The notes: a model not told the origin generated them from the sequence alone. 64,000 nt of DNA from Smallanthus sonchifolius (GCA_023525975.1 CM042035.1:24354001-24418000); one strand, 5' to 3'. Positions 23,344 to 36,079 are shown, numbered from the stretch's first letter. Numbers and translations are program-made.

Positions 23344-23463
23344 GGGGTTGCAACACGAGGACTTCCCAGGGGGTCACCCATCCTAGTACTACTCTCTCCC
23401 AAGCACGCTTAACTGCGGAGTTCTGATGGGATCCGGTGCTTTAGTGCTGGTATGATCGCAACC
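23344..23463 (-). rRNA. 5S rRNA: 5S rRNA gene, copy 46 (67A class)
   Basis: Complete, 120 bp, C67A. Confidence 0.97.
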
Positions 23464-23853
23464 GAAATAACTCTTTCAGTCTATTACTTTATCCCCTTCC
23501 ACACATGACTCATTTTTACTTGCATTCTCCTCTTGCGCGCGCGTTCCGCCTTACGTCAACACGTGCGTCACCCGCCGACGAGCGTTTAGTTCTTATACTT
23601 CCTTGTACAAAACATATTCCCACGCTCACCCGGGGCGTAAGAATAATTGACTAGTATATGAAGACACACGTGTTCCACTCGACGTCTAAACGTGTGTCTC
23701 CCGCGATCGGGCGTTCCCCGACACGGACCCGCGCGCCCGAGTCTTTACGTACGTTGACCGTTTTTTGACAAAAACTTGTTACGCCCACGCCCGCTTGCAA
23801 AATAATCAACGGGTGACGTTGTTTTGAGTAAAAAAAAATAATTACTTAAAAAA

Positions 23854-23973
23854 GGGGTTGCAACATGAGGACTTCCCAGGGGGTCACCCATCCTAGTACT
23901 ACTCTCGCCCAAGCACGCTTAACTGCGGAGTTCTGATGGGATCCGGTGCTTTAGTGCTGGTATGATCGCAACC
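23854..23973 (-). rRNA. 5S rRNA: 5S rRNA gene, copy 47 (reference class, G108A)
   Basis: Complete, 120 bp, with private G108A, a transition at a CpG next to helix I. Confidence 0.97.
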
Positions 23974-24363
23974 GAAATAACTCTTTCATTCTATTACTTT
24001 ATCCCCTTCCACACATGACTCATTTTTACTTGCATTCTCCTCTTGCGCGCGCGTTCCGCCTTACGTCAACACGTGCGTCACCCGTCGGCGAGCGTTTAGT
24101 TCTTATACTTCCTTGTACAAAACATATTCCCACGCTCACCCGAGGCGTAAGAATAATTGACTAGTATATGAAGACACACGTGTTCCACTCGACGTCTAAA
24201 CGTGTGTCTCCCGCGATCGGGCATTCCCCGACACGGACCCGCGCGCCCGAGTCTTTACGTACGTTGACCGTTTTTTAACAAAAACTCGTTACGCCCACGC
24301 CCGCTTGCAAAATAATCAACGGGTGACGTTGTTTTGAGTAAAAAAAAATAATTACTTAAAAAA

Positions 24364-24483
24364 GGGGTTGCAACACGAGGACTTCCCAGGGGGTCACCCA
24401 TCTTAGTACTACTCTCGCCCAAGCACGCTTAACTGCGGAGTTCTGATGGGATCCGGTGCTTTAGTGCTGGTATGATCGCAACC
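24364..24483 (-). rRNA. 5S rRNA: 5S rRNA gene, copy 48 (81A class)
   Basis: Complete, 120 bp, G81A. Confidence 0.97.
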
Positions 24484-24870
24484 GAAATAACTCTTTCAGT
24501 CTATTACTTTATCACCTTCCACACATGACTCATTTTTACTTGCATTCTCCTCTTGCGCGCGCGTTCCGCCTTACGTCAACACGTGCGTCACCCGCCGGCG
24601 AGCGTTTAGTTCTTATACTTCCTTGTACAAAATATATTCCCACGCTCACCCGGGGCGTAAGAATAATTGACTAGTATATGAAGACACACGTGTTCTACTC
24701 GACGTCTAAACGTGTGTCTCCCGCGATCGGGCGTTCCCCGACACGGACCCGCGCGCCCGAGTCTTTACGTACGTTGACCGTTTTTTGACAAAAACTTGTT
24801 ACGCCCACGCCCGCTTGCAAAATAATCAACGGGTGACGTTGTTTTGAGTAAAAAAAAATAAATTAAAAAA

Positions 24871-24990
24871 GGGGTTGCAACACGAGGACTTCCCAGGGGG
24901 TCACCCATCCTAGTAGTACTCTCGCCTAAGCACGCTTAACTGCGGAGTTCTGATGGGATCCGGTGCTTTAGTGCTGGTATGATCGCAACC
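24871..24990 (-). rRNA. 5S rRNA: 5S rRNA gene, copy 49 (64A/75C class)
   Basis: Complete, 120 bp, G64A and G75C, short terminator. Confidence 0.97.
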
Positions 24991-25361
24991 GAAATAACTC
25001 TTTCAGTCTATTACTTTATCCCCTTCCACACATGACTCATTTTTACTTGCATTCTCCTCTTGCGCGCGCGTTCTGCCTTCTGTCAACACGTGCGTCACCC
25101 GCCGGCGAGCGTTTAGTTCTTATACTTCCTTGTACAAAACATATTCCCACGCTCACCCGGGGCGTAAGAATAATTGACTAAAATATATGAAGACACACGT
25201 GTTCCACTCGACGTCTAAACGTGTGTCTCCCGCGATCGGGCGTTCCCCGACATGGACCCGCGCGCCCGAGTCTTTACGTACGTTGACCGTTTTTTAACAA
25301 AAACTCGTTACGCCCACGCCCGCTTGCAAAATAATCAACGGGTGACGTTGTTTTGAGTAAA

Positions 25362-25381
25362 AAAAATAATTATTTAAAATA
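25362..25381 (-). terminator. Altered Pol III terminator of copy 50
   Basis: In the sense direction the gene is followed by TATTTTAAATAATTA and then a T run, instead of T6 followed by AAGTAATTA. The first stop is reduced to T4, still at the minimum for RNA polymerase III; the backup run remains further on. Confidence 0.75.
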
Positions 25382-25501
25382 GGGGTTGCAACACGAGGAC
25401 TTCCCAGGGGGTCACCCATCCTAGTACTACTCTCTCCCAAGCACGCTTAACTGCGGAGTTCTGATGGGATCCGGTGCTTTAGTGCTGGTATGATCGCAAC
25501 C
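25382..25501 (-). rRNA. 5S rRNA: 5S rRNA gene, copy 50 (67A class, altered terminator)
   Basis: Complete, 120 bp, C67A. The adjacent T6 is interrupted (TATTTT in sense), the only such case I found. The downstream spacer carries the ACTAAAATATATG insertion variant that marks the six-unit block. Confidence 0.97.
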
Positions 25502-25891
25502 GAAATAACTCTTTCAGTCTATTACTTTATCCCCTTCCACACATGACTCATTTTTACTTGCATTCTCCTCTTGCGCGCGCGTTCCGCCTTACGTCAACAC
25601 GTGCGTCACCCGCCGACGAGCGTTTAGTTCTTATACTTCCTTGTACAAAACATATTCCCACGCTCACCCGGGGCGTAAGAATAATTGACTAGTATATGAA
25701 GACACACGTGTTCCACTCGACGTCTAAACGTGTGTCTCCCGCGATCGGGCTTTCCCCGACACGGACCCGCGCGCCCGAGTCTTTACGTACGTTGACCGTT
25801 TTTTGACAAAAACTTGTTACGCCCACGCCCGTTTGCAAAATAATCAACGGGTGACGTTGTTTTGAGTAAAAAAAAATAATTACTTAAAAAA

Positions 25892-26011
25892 GGGGTTGCA
25901 ACACGAGGACTTCCCAGGTGGTCACCCATCCTAGTACTACTCTCGCCCAAGCACGCTTAACTGCGGAGTTCTGATGGGATCCGGTGCTTTAGTGCTGGTA
26001 TGGTCGCAACC
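25892..26011 (-). rRNA. 5S rRNA: 5S rRNA gene, copy 51 (reference class, T9C, C93A)
   Basis: Complete, 120 bp, T9C and C93A in the C box; the pair recurs in copies 65 and 71. Confidence 0.97.
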
Positions 26012-26400
26012 GAAATAACTCTTCCATTCTATTACTTTATCCCCTTCCACACATGACTCATTTTTACTTGCATTCTCCTCTTGCGCGCGCGTTCCGCCTT
26101 ACGTCAACACGTGCGTCACCCGCCGGCGAGCGTTTAGTTCTTATACTTCCTTGTACAAAACATATTCCCACGCTCACCTGAGGCGTAAGAATAATTGACT
26201 AGTATATGAAGACACACGTGTTCCACTCGACGTCTAACCGTGTGTCTCCCGCGATCGGGCCTTCCCCGACACGGACCCGCGCGCCCGAGTCTTTACGTAC
26301 GTTGACCGTTTTTTGACAAAAACTTGTTACGCCCACGCCCGCTTGCAAAATAATCAACGGGTGACGTTGTTTTGAGTAAAAAAAATAATTACTTAAAAAA

Positions 26401-26520
26401 GGGGTTGCAACACGAGGACTTCCCAGGGGGTCACCCATCCTAGTACTACTCTCGCCCAAGCACGCTTAACTGCGGAGTTCTGATGGGATCCGGTGCTTTA
26501 GTGCTGGTATGATCGCAACC
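26401..26520 (-). rRNA. 5S rRNA: 5S rRNA gene, copy 52 (reference class)
   Basis: Complete, 120 bp, no class mark. Downstream A run of 8. Confidence 0.97.
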
Positions 26521-26911
26521 GAAATAACTCTTTCATTCTATTACTTTATCCCCTTCCACACATGACTCATTTTTACTTGCATTCTCCTCTTGCGCGCGCG
26601 TTCCGTCTTACGTCAACACGTGCGTCACCCGCCGGCGAGCGTTTAGTTCTTATACTTCCTTGTACAAAACATATTCCCACGCTCACCCGGGGCGTAAGAA
26701 TAATTGACTAGTATATGAAGACACACGTGTTCCACTCGACGTCTAAACGTGTGTCTCCCGCGATCGGGCGTTCCCCGACACGGACCCGCGCGCCCGAGTC
26801 TTTACGTACGTTGACCGTTTTTTAACAAAAACTCGTTACGCCCACGCCCGCTTGCAAAATAATCAACGGGTGACGTTGTTTTGAGTAAAAAAAAAATAAT
26901 TACTTAAAAAA

Positions 26912-27031
26912 GGGGTTGCAACACGAGGACTTCCCAGGGGGTCACCCATCCTAGTACTACTCTCGCCCAAGCACGCTTAACTGCGGAGTTCTGATGGGAT
27001 CCGGTGCTTTAGTGCTGGTATGATCGCAACC
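26912..27031 (-). rRNA. 5S rRNA: 5S rRNA gene, copy 53 (reference class)
   Basis: Complete, 120 bp, no class mark. Downstream A run of 10. Confidence 0.97.
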
Positions 27032-27420
27032 GAAATAACTCTTTCAGTCTATTACTTTATCCCCTTCCACACATGACTCATTTTTACTTGCATTCTCCTC
27101 TTGCGCGCGCGTTCCGCCTTACGTCAACACGTGCGTCACCCGCCGGCGAGCGTTTAGTTCTTATACTTCCTTGTACAAAACATATTCCCACGCTCACCCG
27201 GGGCGTAAGAATAATTGACTAGTATATGAAGACACACGTGTTCCACTCGACGTCTAAACGTGTGTCTCCCGCGATCGGGCGTTCCCCGACAAGGACCCGC
27301 GCGCCCGAGTCTTTACGTACGTTGACCGTTTTTTGACAAAAACTTGTTACGCCCACGCCCGTTTGCAAAATAATCAACGGGTGACGTTGTTTTGAGTAAA
27401 AAAAATAATTACTTAAAAAA

Positions 27421-27540
27421 GGGGTTGCAACACGAGGACTTCCCAGGGGGTCACCCATCCTAGTACTACTCTCGCCCAAGCACGCTTAACTGCGGAGTTC
27501 TGATGGGATCCGGTGCTTTAGTGCTGGTATGATCGCAACC
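27421..27540 (-). rRNA. 5S rRNA: 5S rRNA gene, copy 54 (reference class)
   Basis: Complete, 120 bp, no class mark. The downstream spacer has GACAAGGACC, a block-specific mark repeated near copies 68 and 74. Confidence 0.97.
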
Positions 27541-27927
27541 GAAATAACTCTTCCATTCTATTACTTTATCCCCTTCCACAAATGACTCATTTTTACTTGC
27601 ATTCTCCTCTTGCGCGCGCGTTCCGCCTTACGTCAACACGTGCGTCACCCGCCGGCGAGCGTTTAGTTCTTATACTTCCTTGTACAAAATATATTCCCAC
27701 GCTCACCCGGGGCGTAAGAATAATTGACTAGTATATGAAGACACACGTGTTCTACTCGACGTCTAAACGTGTGTCTCCCGCGATCGGGCGTTCCCCGACA
27801 CGGACCCGCGCGCCCGAGTCTTTACGTACGTTGACCGTTTTTTGACAAAAACTTGTTACGCCCACGCCCGCTTGCAAAATAATCAACGGGTGACGTTGTT
27901 TTGAGTAAAAAAAAATAAATTAAAAAA

Positions 27928-28047
27928 GGGGTTGCAACACGAGGACTTCCCAGGGGGTCACCCATCCTAGTAGTACTCTCGCCTAAGCACGCTTAACTGC
28001 GGAGTTCTGATGGGATCCGGTGCTTTAGTGCTGGTATGATCGCAACC
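27928..28047 (-). rRNA. 5S rRNA: 5S rRNA gene, copy 55 (64A/75C class)
   Basis: Complete, 120 bp, G64A and G75C, short terminator. Confidence 0.97.
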
Positions 28048-28437
28048 GAAATAACTCTTTCAGTCTATTACTTTATCCCCTTCCACACATGACTCATTTT
28101 TACTTGCATTCTCCTCTTGCGCGCGCGTTCTTCCTTCTGTCAACACGTGCGTCACCCGCCGGCGAGCGTTTAGTTCTTATACTTCCTTGTACAAAACATA
28201 TTCCCACGCTCACCCGGGGCGTAAGAATAATTGACTAGTATATGAAGACACACGTGTTCCACTCGACGTCTAAACGTGTGTCTCCCGCGATCGGGCGTTC
28301 CCCGACATGGACCCGCGCGCCCGAGTCTTTACGTACGTTGACCGTTTTTTAACAAAAACTCGTTACGCCCACGCCCGCTTGCAAAATAATCAACGGGTGA
28401 CGTTGTTTTGAGTAAAAAAAAATAATTACTTAAAAAA

Positions 28438-28557
28438 GGGGTTGCAACACGAGGACTTCCCAGGGGGTCACCCATCCTAGTACTACTCTCTCCCAAGCAC
28501 GCTTAACTGCGGAGTTCTGATGGGATCCGGTGCTTTAGTGCTGGTATGATCGCAACC
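28438..28557 (-). rRNA. 5S rRNA: 5S rRNA gene, copy 56 (67A class)
   Basis: Complete, 120 bp, C67A. Confidence 0.97.
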
Positions 28558-28947
28558 GAAATAACTCTTTCAGTCTATTACTTTATCCCCTTCCACACAT
28601 GACTCATTTTTACTTGCATTCTCCTCTTGCGCGCGCGTTCCGCCTTACGTCAACACGTGCGTCACCCGCCGACGAGCGTTTAGTTCTTATACTTCCTTGT
28701 ACAAAACATATTCCCACGCTCACCCGGGGCGTAAGAATAATTGACTAGTATATGAAGACACACGTGTTCCACTCGACGTCTAAACGTGTGTCTCCCGCGA
28801 TCGGGCGTTCCCCGACACGGACCCGCGCGCCCGAGTCTTTACGTACGTTGACCGTTTTTTGACAAAAACTTGTTACGCCCACGCCCGCTTGCAAAATAAT
28901 CAACGGGTGACGTTGTTTTGAGTAAAAAAAAATAATTACTTAAAAAA

Positions 28948-29067
28948 GGGGTTGCAACACGAGGACTTCCCAGGGGGTCACCCATCCTAGTACTACTCTC
29001 GCCCAAGCACGCTTAACTGCGGAGTTCTGATGGGATCCGGTGCTTTAGTGCTGGTATGATCGCAACC
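28948..29067 (-). rRNA. 5S rRNA: 5S rRNA gene, copy 57 (reference class)
   Basis: Complete, 120 bp, no class mark. Confidence 0.97.
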
Positions 29068-29454
29068 GAAATAACTCTTTCAGTCTATTACTTTATCACC
29101 TTCCACACATGACTCATTTTTACTTGCATTCTCCTCTTGCGCGCGCGTTCCGCCTTACGTCAACACGTGCGTCACCCGCCGGCGAGCGTTTAGTTCTTAT
29201 ACTTCCTTGTACAAAATATATTCCCACGCTCACCCGGGGCGTAAGAATAATTGACTAGTATATGAAGACACACGTGTTCTACTCGACGTCTAAACGTGTG
29301 TCTCCCGCGATCGGGCGTTCCCCGACACGGACCCGCGCGCCCGAGTCTTTACGTACGTTGACCGTTTTTTGACAAAAACTTGTTACGCCCACGCCCGCTT
29401 GCAAAATAATCAACGGGTGACGTTGTTTTGAGTAAAAAAAAATAAATTAAAAAA

Positions 29455-29574
29455 GGGGTTGCAACACGAGGACTTCCCAGGGGGTCACCCATCCTAGTAG
29501 TACTCTCGCCTAAGCACGCTTAACTGCGGAGTTCTGATGGGATCCGGTGCTTTAGTGCTGGTATGATCGCAACC
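29455..29574 (-). rRNA. 5S rRNA: 5S rRNA gene, copy 58 (64A/75C class)
   Basis: Complete, 120 bp, G64A and G75C, short terminator. Confidence 0.97.
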
Positions 29575-29964
29575 GAAATAACTCTTTCAGTCTATTACTT
29601 TATCCCCTTCCACACATGACTCATTTTTACTTGCATTCTCCTCTTGCGCGCGCGTTCTGCCTTCTGTCAACACGTGCGTCACCCGCCGGCGAGCGTTTAG
29701 TTCTTATACTTCCTTGTACAAAACATATTCCCACGCTCACCCGGGGCGTAAGAATAATTGACTAGTATATGAAGACACACGTGTTCCACTCGACGTCTAA
29801 ACGTGTGTCTCCCGCGATCGGGCGTTCCCCGACATGGACCCGCGCGCCCGAGTCTTTACGTACGTTGACCGTTTTTTAACAAAAACTCGTTACGCCCACG
29901 CCCGCTTGCAAAATAATCAACGGGTGACGTTGTTTTGAGTAAAAAAAAATAATTACTTAAAAAA

Positions 29965-30084
29965 GGGGTTGCAACACGAGGACTTCCCAGGGGGTCACCC
30001 ATCCTAGTACTACTCTCTCCCAAGCACGCTTAACTGCGGAGTTCTGATGGGATCCGGTGCTTTAGTGCTGGTATGATCGCAACC
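29965..30084 (-). rRNA. 5S rRNA: 5S rRNA gene, copy 59 (67A class)
   Basis: Complete, 120 bp, C67A. Confidence 0.97.
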
Positions 30085-30474
30085 GAAATAACTCTTTCAG
30101 TCTATTACTTTATCCCCTTCCACACATGACTCATTTTTACTTGCATTCTCCTCTTGCGCGCGCGTTCCGCCTTACGTCAACACGTGCGTCACCCGCCGAC
30201 GAGCGTTTAGTTCTTATACTTCCTTGTACAAAACATATTCCCACGCTCACCCGGGGCGTAAGAATAATTGACTAGTATATGAAGACACACGTGTTCCACT
30301 CGACGTCTAAACGTGTGTCTCCCGCGATCGGGCGTTCCCCGACACGGACCCGCGCGCCCGAGTCTTTACGTACGTTGACCGTTTTTTGACAAAAACTTGT
30401 TACGCCCACGCCCGTTTGCAAAATAATCAACGGGTGACGTTGTTTTGAGTAAAAAAAAATAATTACTTAAAAAA

Positions 30475-30594
30475 GGGGTTGCAACACGAGGACTTCCCAG
30501 GTGGTCACCCATCCTAGTACTACTCTCTCCCAAGCACGCTTAACTGCGGAGTTCTGATGGGATCCGGTGCTTTAGTGCTGGTATGATCGCAACC
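30475..30594 (-). rRNA. 5S rRNA: 5S rRNA gene, copy 60 (67A class, C93A)
   Basis: Complete, 120 bp. C67A and C93A occur together only here, a mix of marks otherwise found on different classes. Confidence 0.97.
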
Positions 30595-30984
30595 GAAATA
30601 ACTCTTTCAGTCTATTACTTTATCCCCTTCCACACATGACTCATTTTTACTTGCATTCTCCTCTTGCGCGCGCGTTCCGCCTTACGTCAACACGTGCGTC
30701 ACCCGCCGACGAGCGTTTAGTTCTTATACTTCCTTGTACAAAACATATTCCCACGCTCACCCGGGGCGTAAGAATAATTGACTAGTATATGAAGACACAC
30801 GTGTTCCACTCGACGTCTAAACGTGTGTCTCCCGCGATCGGGCGTTCCCCGACACGGACCCGCGCGCCCGAGTCTTTACGTACGTTGACCGTTTTTTGAC
30901 AAAAACTTGTTACGCCCACGCCCGCTTGCAAAATAATCAACGGGTGACGTTGTTTTGAGTAAAAAAAAATAATTACTTAAAAAA

Positions 30985-31104
30985 GGGGTTGCAACACGAG
31001 GACTTCCCAGGGGGTCACCCATCCTAGTACTACTCTCGCCCAAGCACGCTTAACTGCGGAGTTCTGATGGGATCCGGTGCTTTAGTGCTGGTATGATCGC
31101 AACC
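30985..31104 (-). rRNA. 5S rRNA: 5S rRNA gene, copy 61 (reference class)
   Basis: Complete, 120 bp, no class mark. Confidence 0.97.
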
Positions 31105-31494
31105 GAAATAACTCTTTCATTCTATTACTTTATCCCCTTCCACACATGACTCATTTTTACTTGCATTCTCCTCTTGCGCGCGCGTTCCGCCTTACGTCAA
31201 CACGTGCGTCACCCGTCGGCGAGCGTTTAGTTCTTATACTTCCTTGTACAAAACATATTCCCACGCTCACCCGAGGCGTAAGAATAATTGACTAGTATAT
31301 GAAGACACACGTGTTCCACTCGACGTCTAAACGTGTGTCTCCCGCGATCGGGCATTCCCCGACACGGACCCGCGCGCCCGAGTCTTTACGTACGTTGACC
31401 GTTTTTTAACAAAAACTCGTTACGCCCACGCCCGCTTGCAAAATAATCAACGGGTGACGTTGTTTTGAGTAAAAAAAAATAATTACTTAAAAAA

Positions 31495-31614
31495 GGGGTT
31501 GCAACACGAGGACTTCCCAGGGGGTCACCCATCTTAGTACTACTCTCGCCCAAGCACGCTTAACTGCGGAGTTCTGATGGGATCCGGTGCTTTAGTGCTG
31601 GTATGATCGCAACC
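31495..31614 (-). rRNA. 5S rRNA: 5S rRNA gene, copy 62 (81A class)
   Basis: Complete, 120 bp, G81A. Confidence 0.97.
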
Positions 31615-32001
31615 GAAATAACTCTTTCAGTCTATTACTTTATCACCTTCCACACATGACTCATTTTTACTTGCATTCTCCTCTTGCGCGCGCGTTCCGC
31701 CTTACGTCAACACGTGCGTCACCCGCCGGCGAGCGTTTAGTTCTTATACTTCCTTGTACAAAATATATTCCCACGCTCACCCGGGGCGTAAGAATAATTG
31801 ACTAGTATATGAAGACACACGTGTTCTACTCGACGTCTAAACGTGTGTCTCCCGCGATCGGGCGTTCCCCGACACGGACCCGCGCGCCCGAGTCTTTACG
31901 TACGTTGACCGTTTTTTGACAAAAACTTGTTACGCCCACGCCCGCTTGCAAAATAATCAACGGGTGACGTTGTTTTGAGTAAAAAAAAATAAATTAAAAA
32001 A

Positions 32002-32121
32002 GGGGTTGCAACACGAGGACTTCCCAGGGGGTCACCCATCCTAGTAGTACTCTCGCCTAAGCACGCTTAACTGCGGAGTTCTGATGGGATCCGGTGCTTT
32101 AGTGCTGGTATGATCGCAACC
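32002..32121 (-). rRNA. 5S rRNA: 5S rRNA gene, copy 63 (64A/75C class)
   Basis: Complete, 120 bp, G64A and G75C, short terminator. Confidence 0.97.
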
Positions 32122-32512
32122 GAAATAACTCTTTCAGTCTATTACTTTATCCCCTTCCACACATGACTCATTTTTACTTGCATTCTCCTCTTGCGCGCGC
32201 GTTCTGCCTTCTGTCAACACGTGCGTCACCCGCCGGCGAGCGTTTAGTTCTTATACTTCCTTGTACAAAACATATTCCCACGCTCACCCGGGGCGTAAGA
32301 ATAATTGACTAAAATATATGAAGACACACGTGTTCCACTCGACGTCTAAACGTGTGTCTCCCGCGATCGGGCGTTCCCCGACATGGACCCGCGCGCCCGA
32401 GTCTTTACGTACGTTGACCGTTTTTTAACAAAAACTCGTTACGCCCACGCCCGCTTGCAAAATAATCAACGGGTGACGTTGTTTTGAGTAAAAAAAATAA
32501 TTACTTAAAAAA

Positions 32513-32632
32513 GGGGTTGCAACACGAGGACTTCCCAGGGGGTCACCCATCCTAGTACTACTCTCTCCCAAGCACGCTTAACTGCGGAGTTCTGATGGGA
32601 TCCGGTGCTTTAGTGCTGGTATGATCGCAACC
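32513..32632 (-). rRNA. 5S rRNA: 5S rRNA gene, copy 64 (67A class)
   Basis: Complete, 120 bp, C67A. Counterpart of copy 50 but with an intact T6. Confidence 0.97.
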
Positions 32633-33022
32633 GAAATAACTCTTTCAGTCTATTACTTTATCCCCTTCCACACATGACTCATTTTTACTTGCATTCTCCT
32701 CTTGCGCGCGCGTTCCGCCTTACGTCAACACGTGCGTCACCCGCCGACGAGCGTTTAGTTCTTATACTTCCTTGTACAAAACATATTCCCACGCTCACCC
32801 GGGGCGTAAGAATAATTGACTAGTATATGAAGACACACGTGTTCCACTCGACGTCTAAACGTGTGTCTCCCGCGATCGGGCGTTCCCCGACACGGACCCG
32901 CGCGCCCGAGTCTTTACGTACGTTGACCGTTTTTTGACAAAAACTTGTTACGCCCACGCCCGTTTGCAAAATAATCAACGGGTGACGTTGTTTTGAGTAA
33001 AAAAAAATAATTACTTAAAAAA

Positions 33023-33142
33023 GGGGTTGCAACACGAGGACTTCCCAGGTGGTCACCCATCCTAGTACTACTCTCGCCCAAGCACGCTTAACTGCGGAGT
33101 TCTGATGGGATCCGGTGCTTTAGTGCTGGTATGGTCGCAACC
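33023..33142 (-). rRNA. 5S rRNA: 5S rRNA gene, copy 65 (reference class, T9C, C93A)
   Basis: Complete, 120 bp, T9C and C93A. Counterpart of copy 51. Confidence 0.97.
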
Positions 33143-33531
33143 GAAATAACTCTTCCATTCTATTACTTTATCCCCTTCCACACATGACTCATTTTTACTT
33201 GCATTCTCCTCTTGCGCGCGCGTTCCGCCTTACGTCAACACGTGCGTCACCCGCCGGCGAGCGTTTAGTTCTTATACTTCCTTGTACAAAACATATTCCC
33301 ACGCTCACCCGAGGCGTAAGAATAATTGACTAGTATATGAAGACACACGTGTTCCACTCGACGTCTAACCGTGTGTCTCCCGCGATCGGGCCTTCCCCGA
33401 CACGGACCCGCGCGCCCGAGTCTTTACGTACGTTGACCGTTTTTTGACAAAAACTTGTTACGCCCACGCCCGCTTGCAAAATAATCAACGGGTGACGTTG
33501 TTTTGAGTAAAAAAAATAATTACTTAAAAAA

Positions 33532-33651
33532 GGGGTTGCAACACGAGGACTTCCCAGGGGGTCACCCATCCTAGTACTACTCTCGCCCAAGCACGCTTAA
33601 CTGCGGAGTTCTGATGGGATCCGGTGCTTTAGTGCTGGTATGATCGCAACC
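33532..33651 (-). rRNA. 5S rRNA: 5S rRNA gene, copy 66 (reference class)
   Basis: Complete, 120 bp, no class mark. Confidence 0.97.
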
Positions 33652-34042
33652 GAAATAACTCTTTCATTCTATTACTTTATCCCCTTCCACACATGACTCA
33701 TTTTTACTTGCATTCTCCTCTTGCGCGCGCGTTCCGTCTTACGTCAACACGTGCGTCACCCGCCGGCGAGCGTTTAGTTCTTATACTTCCTTGTACAAAA
33801 CATATTCCCACGCTCACCCGGGGCGTAAGAATAATTGACTAGTATATGAAGACACACGTGTTCCACTCGACGTCTAAACGTGTGTCTCCCGCGATCGGGC
33901 GTTCCCCGACACGGACCCGCGCGCCCGAGTCTTTACGTACGTTGACCGTTTTTTAACAAAAACTCGTTACGCCCACGCCCGCTTGCAAAATAATCAACGG
34001 GTGACGTTGTTTTGAGTAAAAAAAAAATAATTACTTAAAAAA

Positions 34043-34162
34043 GGGGTTGCAACACGAAGACTTCCCAGGGGGTCACCCATCCTAGTACTACTCTCGCCCA
34101 AGCACGCTTAACTGCGGAGTTCTGATGGGATCCGGTGCTTTAGTGCTGGTATGATCGCAACC
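34043..34162 (-). rRNA. 5S rRNA: 5S rRNA gene, copy 67 (reference class, C105T)
   Basis: Complete, 120 bp, with private C105T. Confidence 0.97.
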
Positions 34163-34551
34163 GAAATAACTCTTTCAGTCTATTACTTTATCCCCTTCCA
34201 CACATGACTCATTTTTACTTGCATTCTCCTCTTGCGCGCGCGTTCCGCCTTACGTCAACACGTGCGTCACCCGCCGGCGAGCGTTTAGTTCTTATACTTC
34301 CTTGTACAAAACATATTCCCACGCTCACCCGGGGCGTAAGAATAATTGACTAGTATATGAAGACACACGTGTTCCACTCGACGTCTAAACGTGTGTCTCC
34401 CGCGATCGGGCGTTCCCCGACAAGGACCCGCGCGCCCGAGTCTTTACGTACGTTGACCGTTTTTTGACAAAAACTTGTTACGCCCACGCCCGTTTGCAAA
34501 ATAATCAACGGGTGACGTTGTTTTGAGTAAAAAAAATAATTACTTAAAAAA

Positions 34552-34671
34552 GGGGTTGCAACACGAGGACTTCCCAGGGGGTCACCCATCCTAGTACTAC
34601 TCTCGCCCAAGCACGCTTAACTGCGGAGTTCTGATGGGATCCGGTGCTTTAGTGCTGGTATGATCGCAACC
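34552..34671 (-). rRNA. 5S rRNA: 5S rRNA gene, copy 68 (reference class)
   Basis: Complete, 120 bp, no class mark. Confidence 0.97.
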
Positions 34672-35058
34672 GAAATAACTCTTCCATTCTATTACTTTAT
34701 CCCCTTCCACAAATGACTCATTTTTACTTGCATTCTCCTCTTGCGCGCGCGTTCCGCCTTACGTCAACACGTGCGTCACCCGCCGGCGAGCGTTTAGTTC
34801 TTATACTTCCTTGTACAAAATATATTCCCACGCTCACCCGGGGCGTAAGAATAATTGACTAGTATATGAAGACACACGTGTTCTACTCGACGTCTAAACG
34901 TGTGTCTCCCGCGATCGGGCGTTCCCCGACACGGACCCGCGCGCCCGAGTCTTTACGTACGTTGACCGTTTTTTGACAAAAACTTGTTACGCCCACGCCC
35001 GCTTGCAAAATAATCAACGGGTGACGTTGTTTTGAGTAAAAAAAAATAAATTAAAAAA

Positions 35059-35178
35059 GGGGTTGCAACACGAGGACTTCCCAGGGGGTCACCCATCCTA
35101 GTAGTACTCTCGCCTAAGCACGCTTAACTGCGGAGTTCTGATGGGATCCGGTGCTTTAGTGCTGGTATGATCGCAACC
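35059..35178 (-). rRNA. 5S rRNA: 5S rRNA gene, copy 69 (64A/75C class)
   Basis: Complete, 120 bp, G64A and G75C, short terminator. The next gene of this class is copy 83, 7.1 kb away. Confidence 0.97.
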
Positions 35179-35569
35179 GAAATAACTCTTTCAGTCTATT
35201 ACTTTATCCCCTTCCACACATGACTCATTTTTACTTGCATTCTCCTCTTGCGCGCGCGTTCTGCCTTCTGTCAACACGTGCGTCACCCGCCGGCGAGCGT
35301 TTAGTTCTTATACTTCCTTGTACAAAACATATTCCCACGCTCACCCGGGGCGTAAGAATAATTGACTAAAATATATGAAGACACACGTGTTCCACTCGAC
35401 GTCTAAACGTGTGTCTCCCGCGATCGGGCGTTCCCCGACATGGACCCGCGCGCCCGAGTCTTTACGTACGTTGACCGTTTTTTAACAAAAACTCGTTACG
35501 CCCACGCCCGCTTGCAAAATAATCAACGGGTGACGTTGTTTTGAGTAAAAAAAATAATTACTTAAAAAA

Positions 35570-35689
35570 GGGGTTGCAACACGAGGACTTCCCAGGGGGT
35601 CACCCATCCTAGTACTACTCTCTCCCAAGCACGCTTAACTGCGGAGTTCTGATGGGATCCGGTGCTTTAGTGCTGGTATGATCGCAACC
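35570..35689 (-). rRNA. 5S rRNA: 5S rRNA gene, copy 70 (last 67A class gene)
   Basis: Complete, 120 bp, C67A. No later copy in the window has C67A. Confidence 0.97.
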
Positions 35690-36079
35690 GAAATAACTCT
35701 TTCAGTCTATTACTTTATCCCCTTCCACACATGACTCATTTTTACTTACATTCTCCTCTTGCGCGCGCGTTCCGCCTTACGTCAACACGTGCGTCACCCG
35801 CCGACGAGCGTTTAGTTCTTATACTTCCTTGTACAAAACATATTCCCACGCTCACCCGGGGCGTAAGAATAATTGACTAGTATATGAAGACACACGTGTT
35901 CCACTCGACGTCTAAACGTGTGTCTCCCGCGATCGGGCGTTCCCCGACACGGACCCGCGCGCCCGAGTCTTTACGTACGTTGACCGTTTTTTGACAAAAA
36001 CTTGTTACGCCCACGCCCGTTTGCAAAATAATCAACGGGTGACGTTGTTTTGAGTAAAAAAAAATAATTACTTAAAAAA

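Larger units (their letters stand above)
24991..28047. repeat. Six-unit block, first copy
   Basis: Gene order 67A, T9C/C93A, three reference genes, 64A/75C (copies 50-55). It begins with a spacer carrying ACTAAAATATATG and includes GACAAGGACC and CCACAAATGAC. Confidence 0.85.
32122..35178. repeat. Six-unit block, second copy (3057 bp)
   Basis: Copies 64-69, same order and marks as copies 50-55. Confidence 0.85.
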
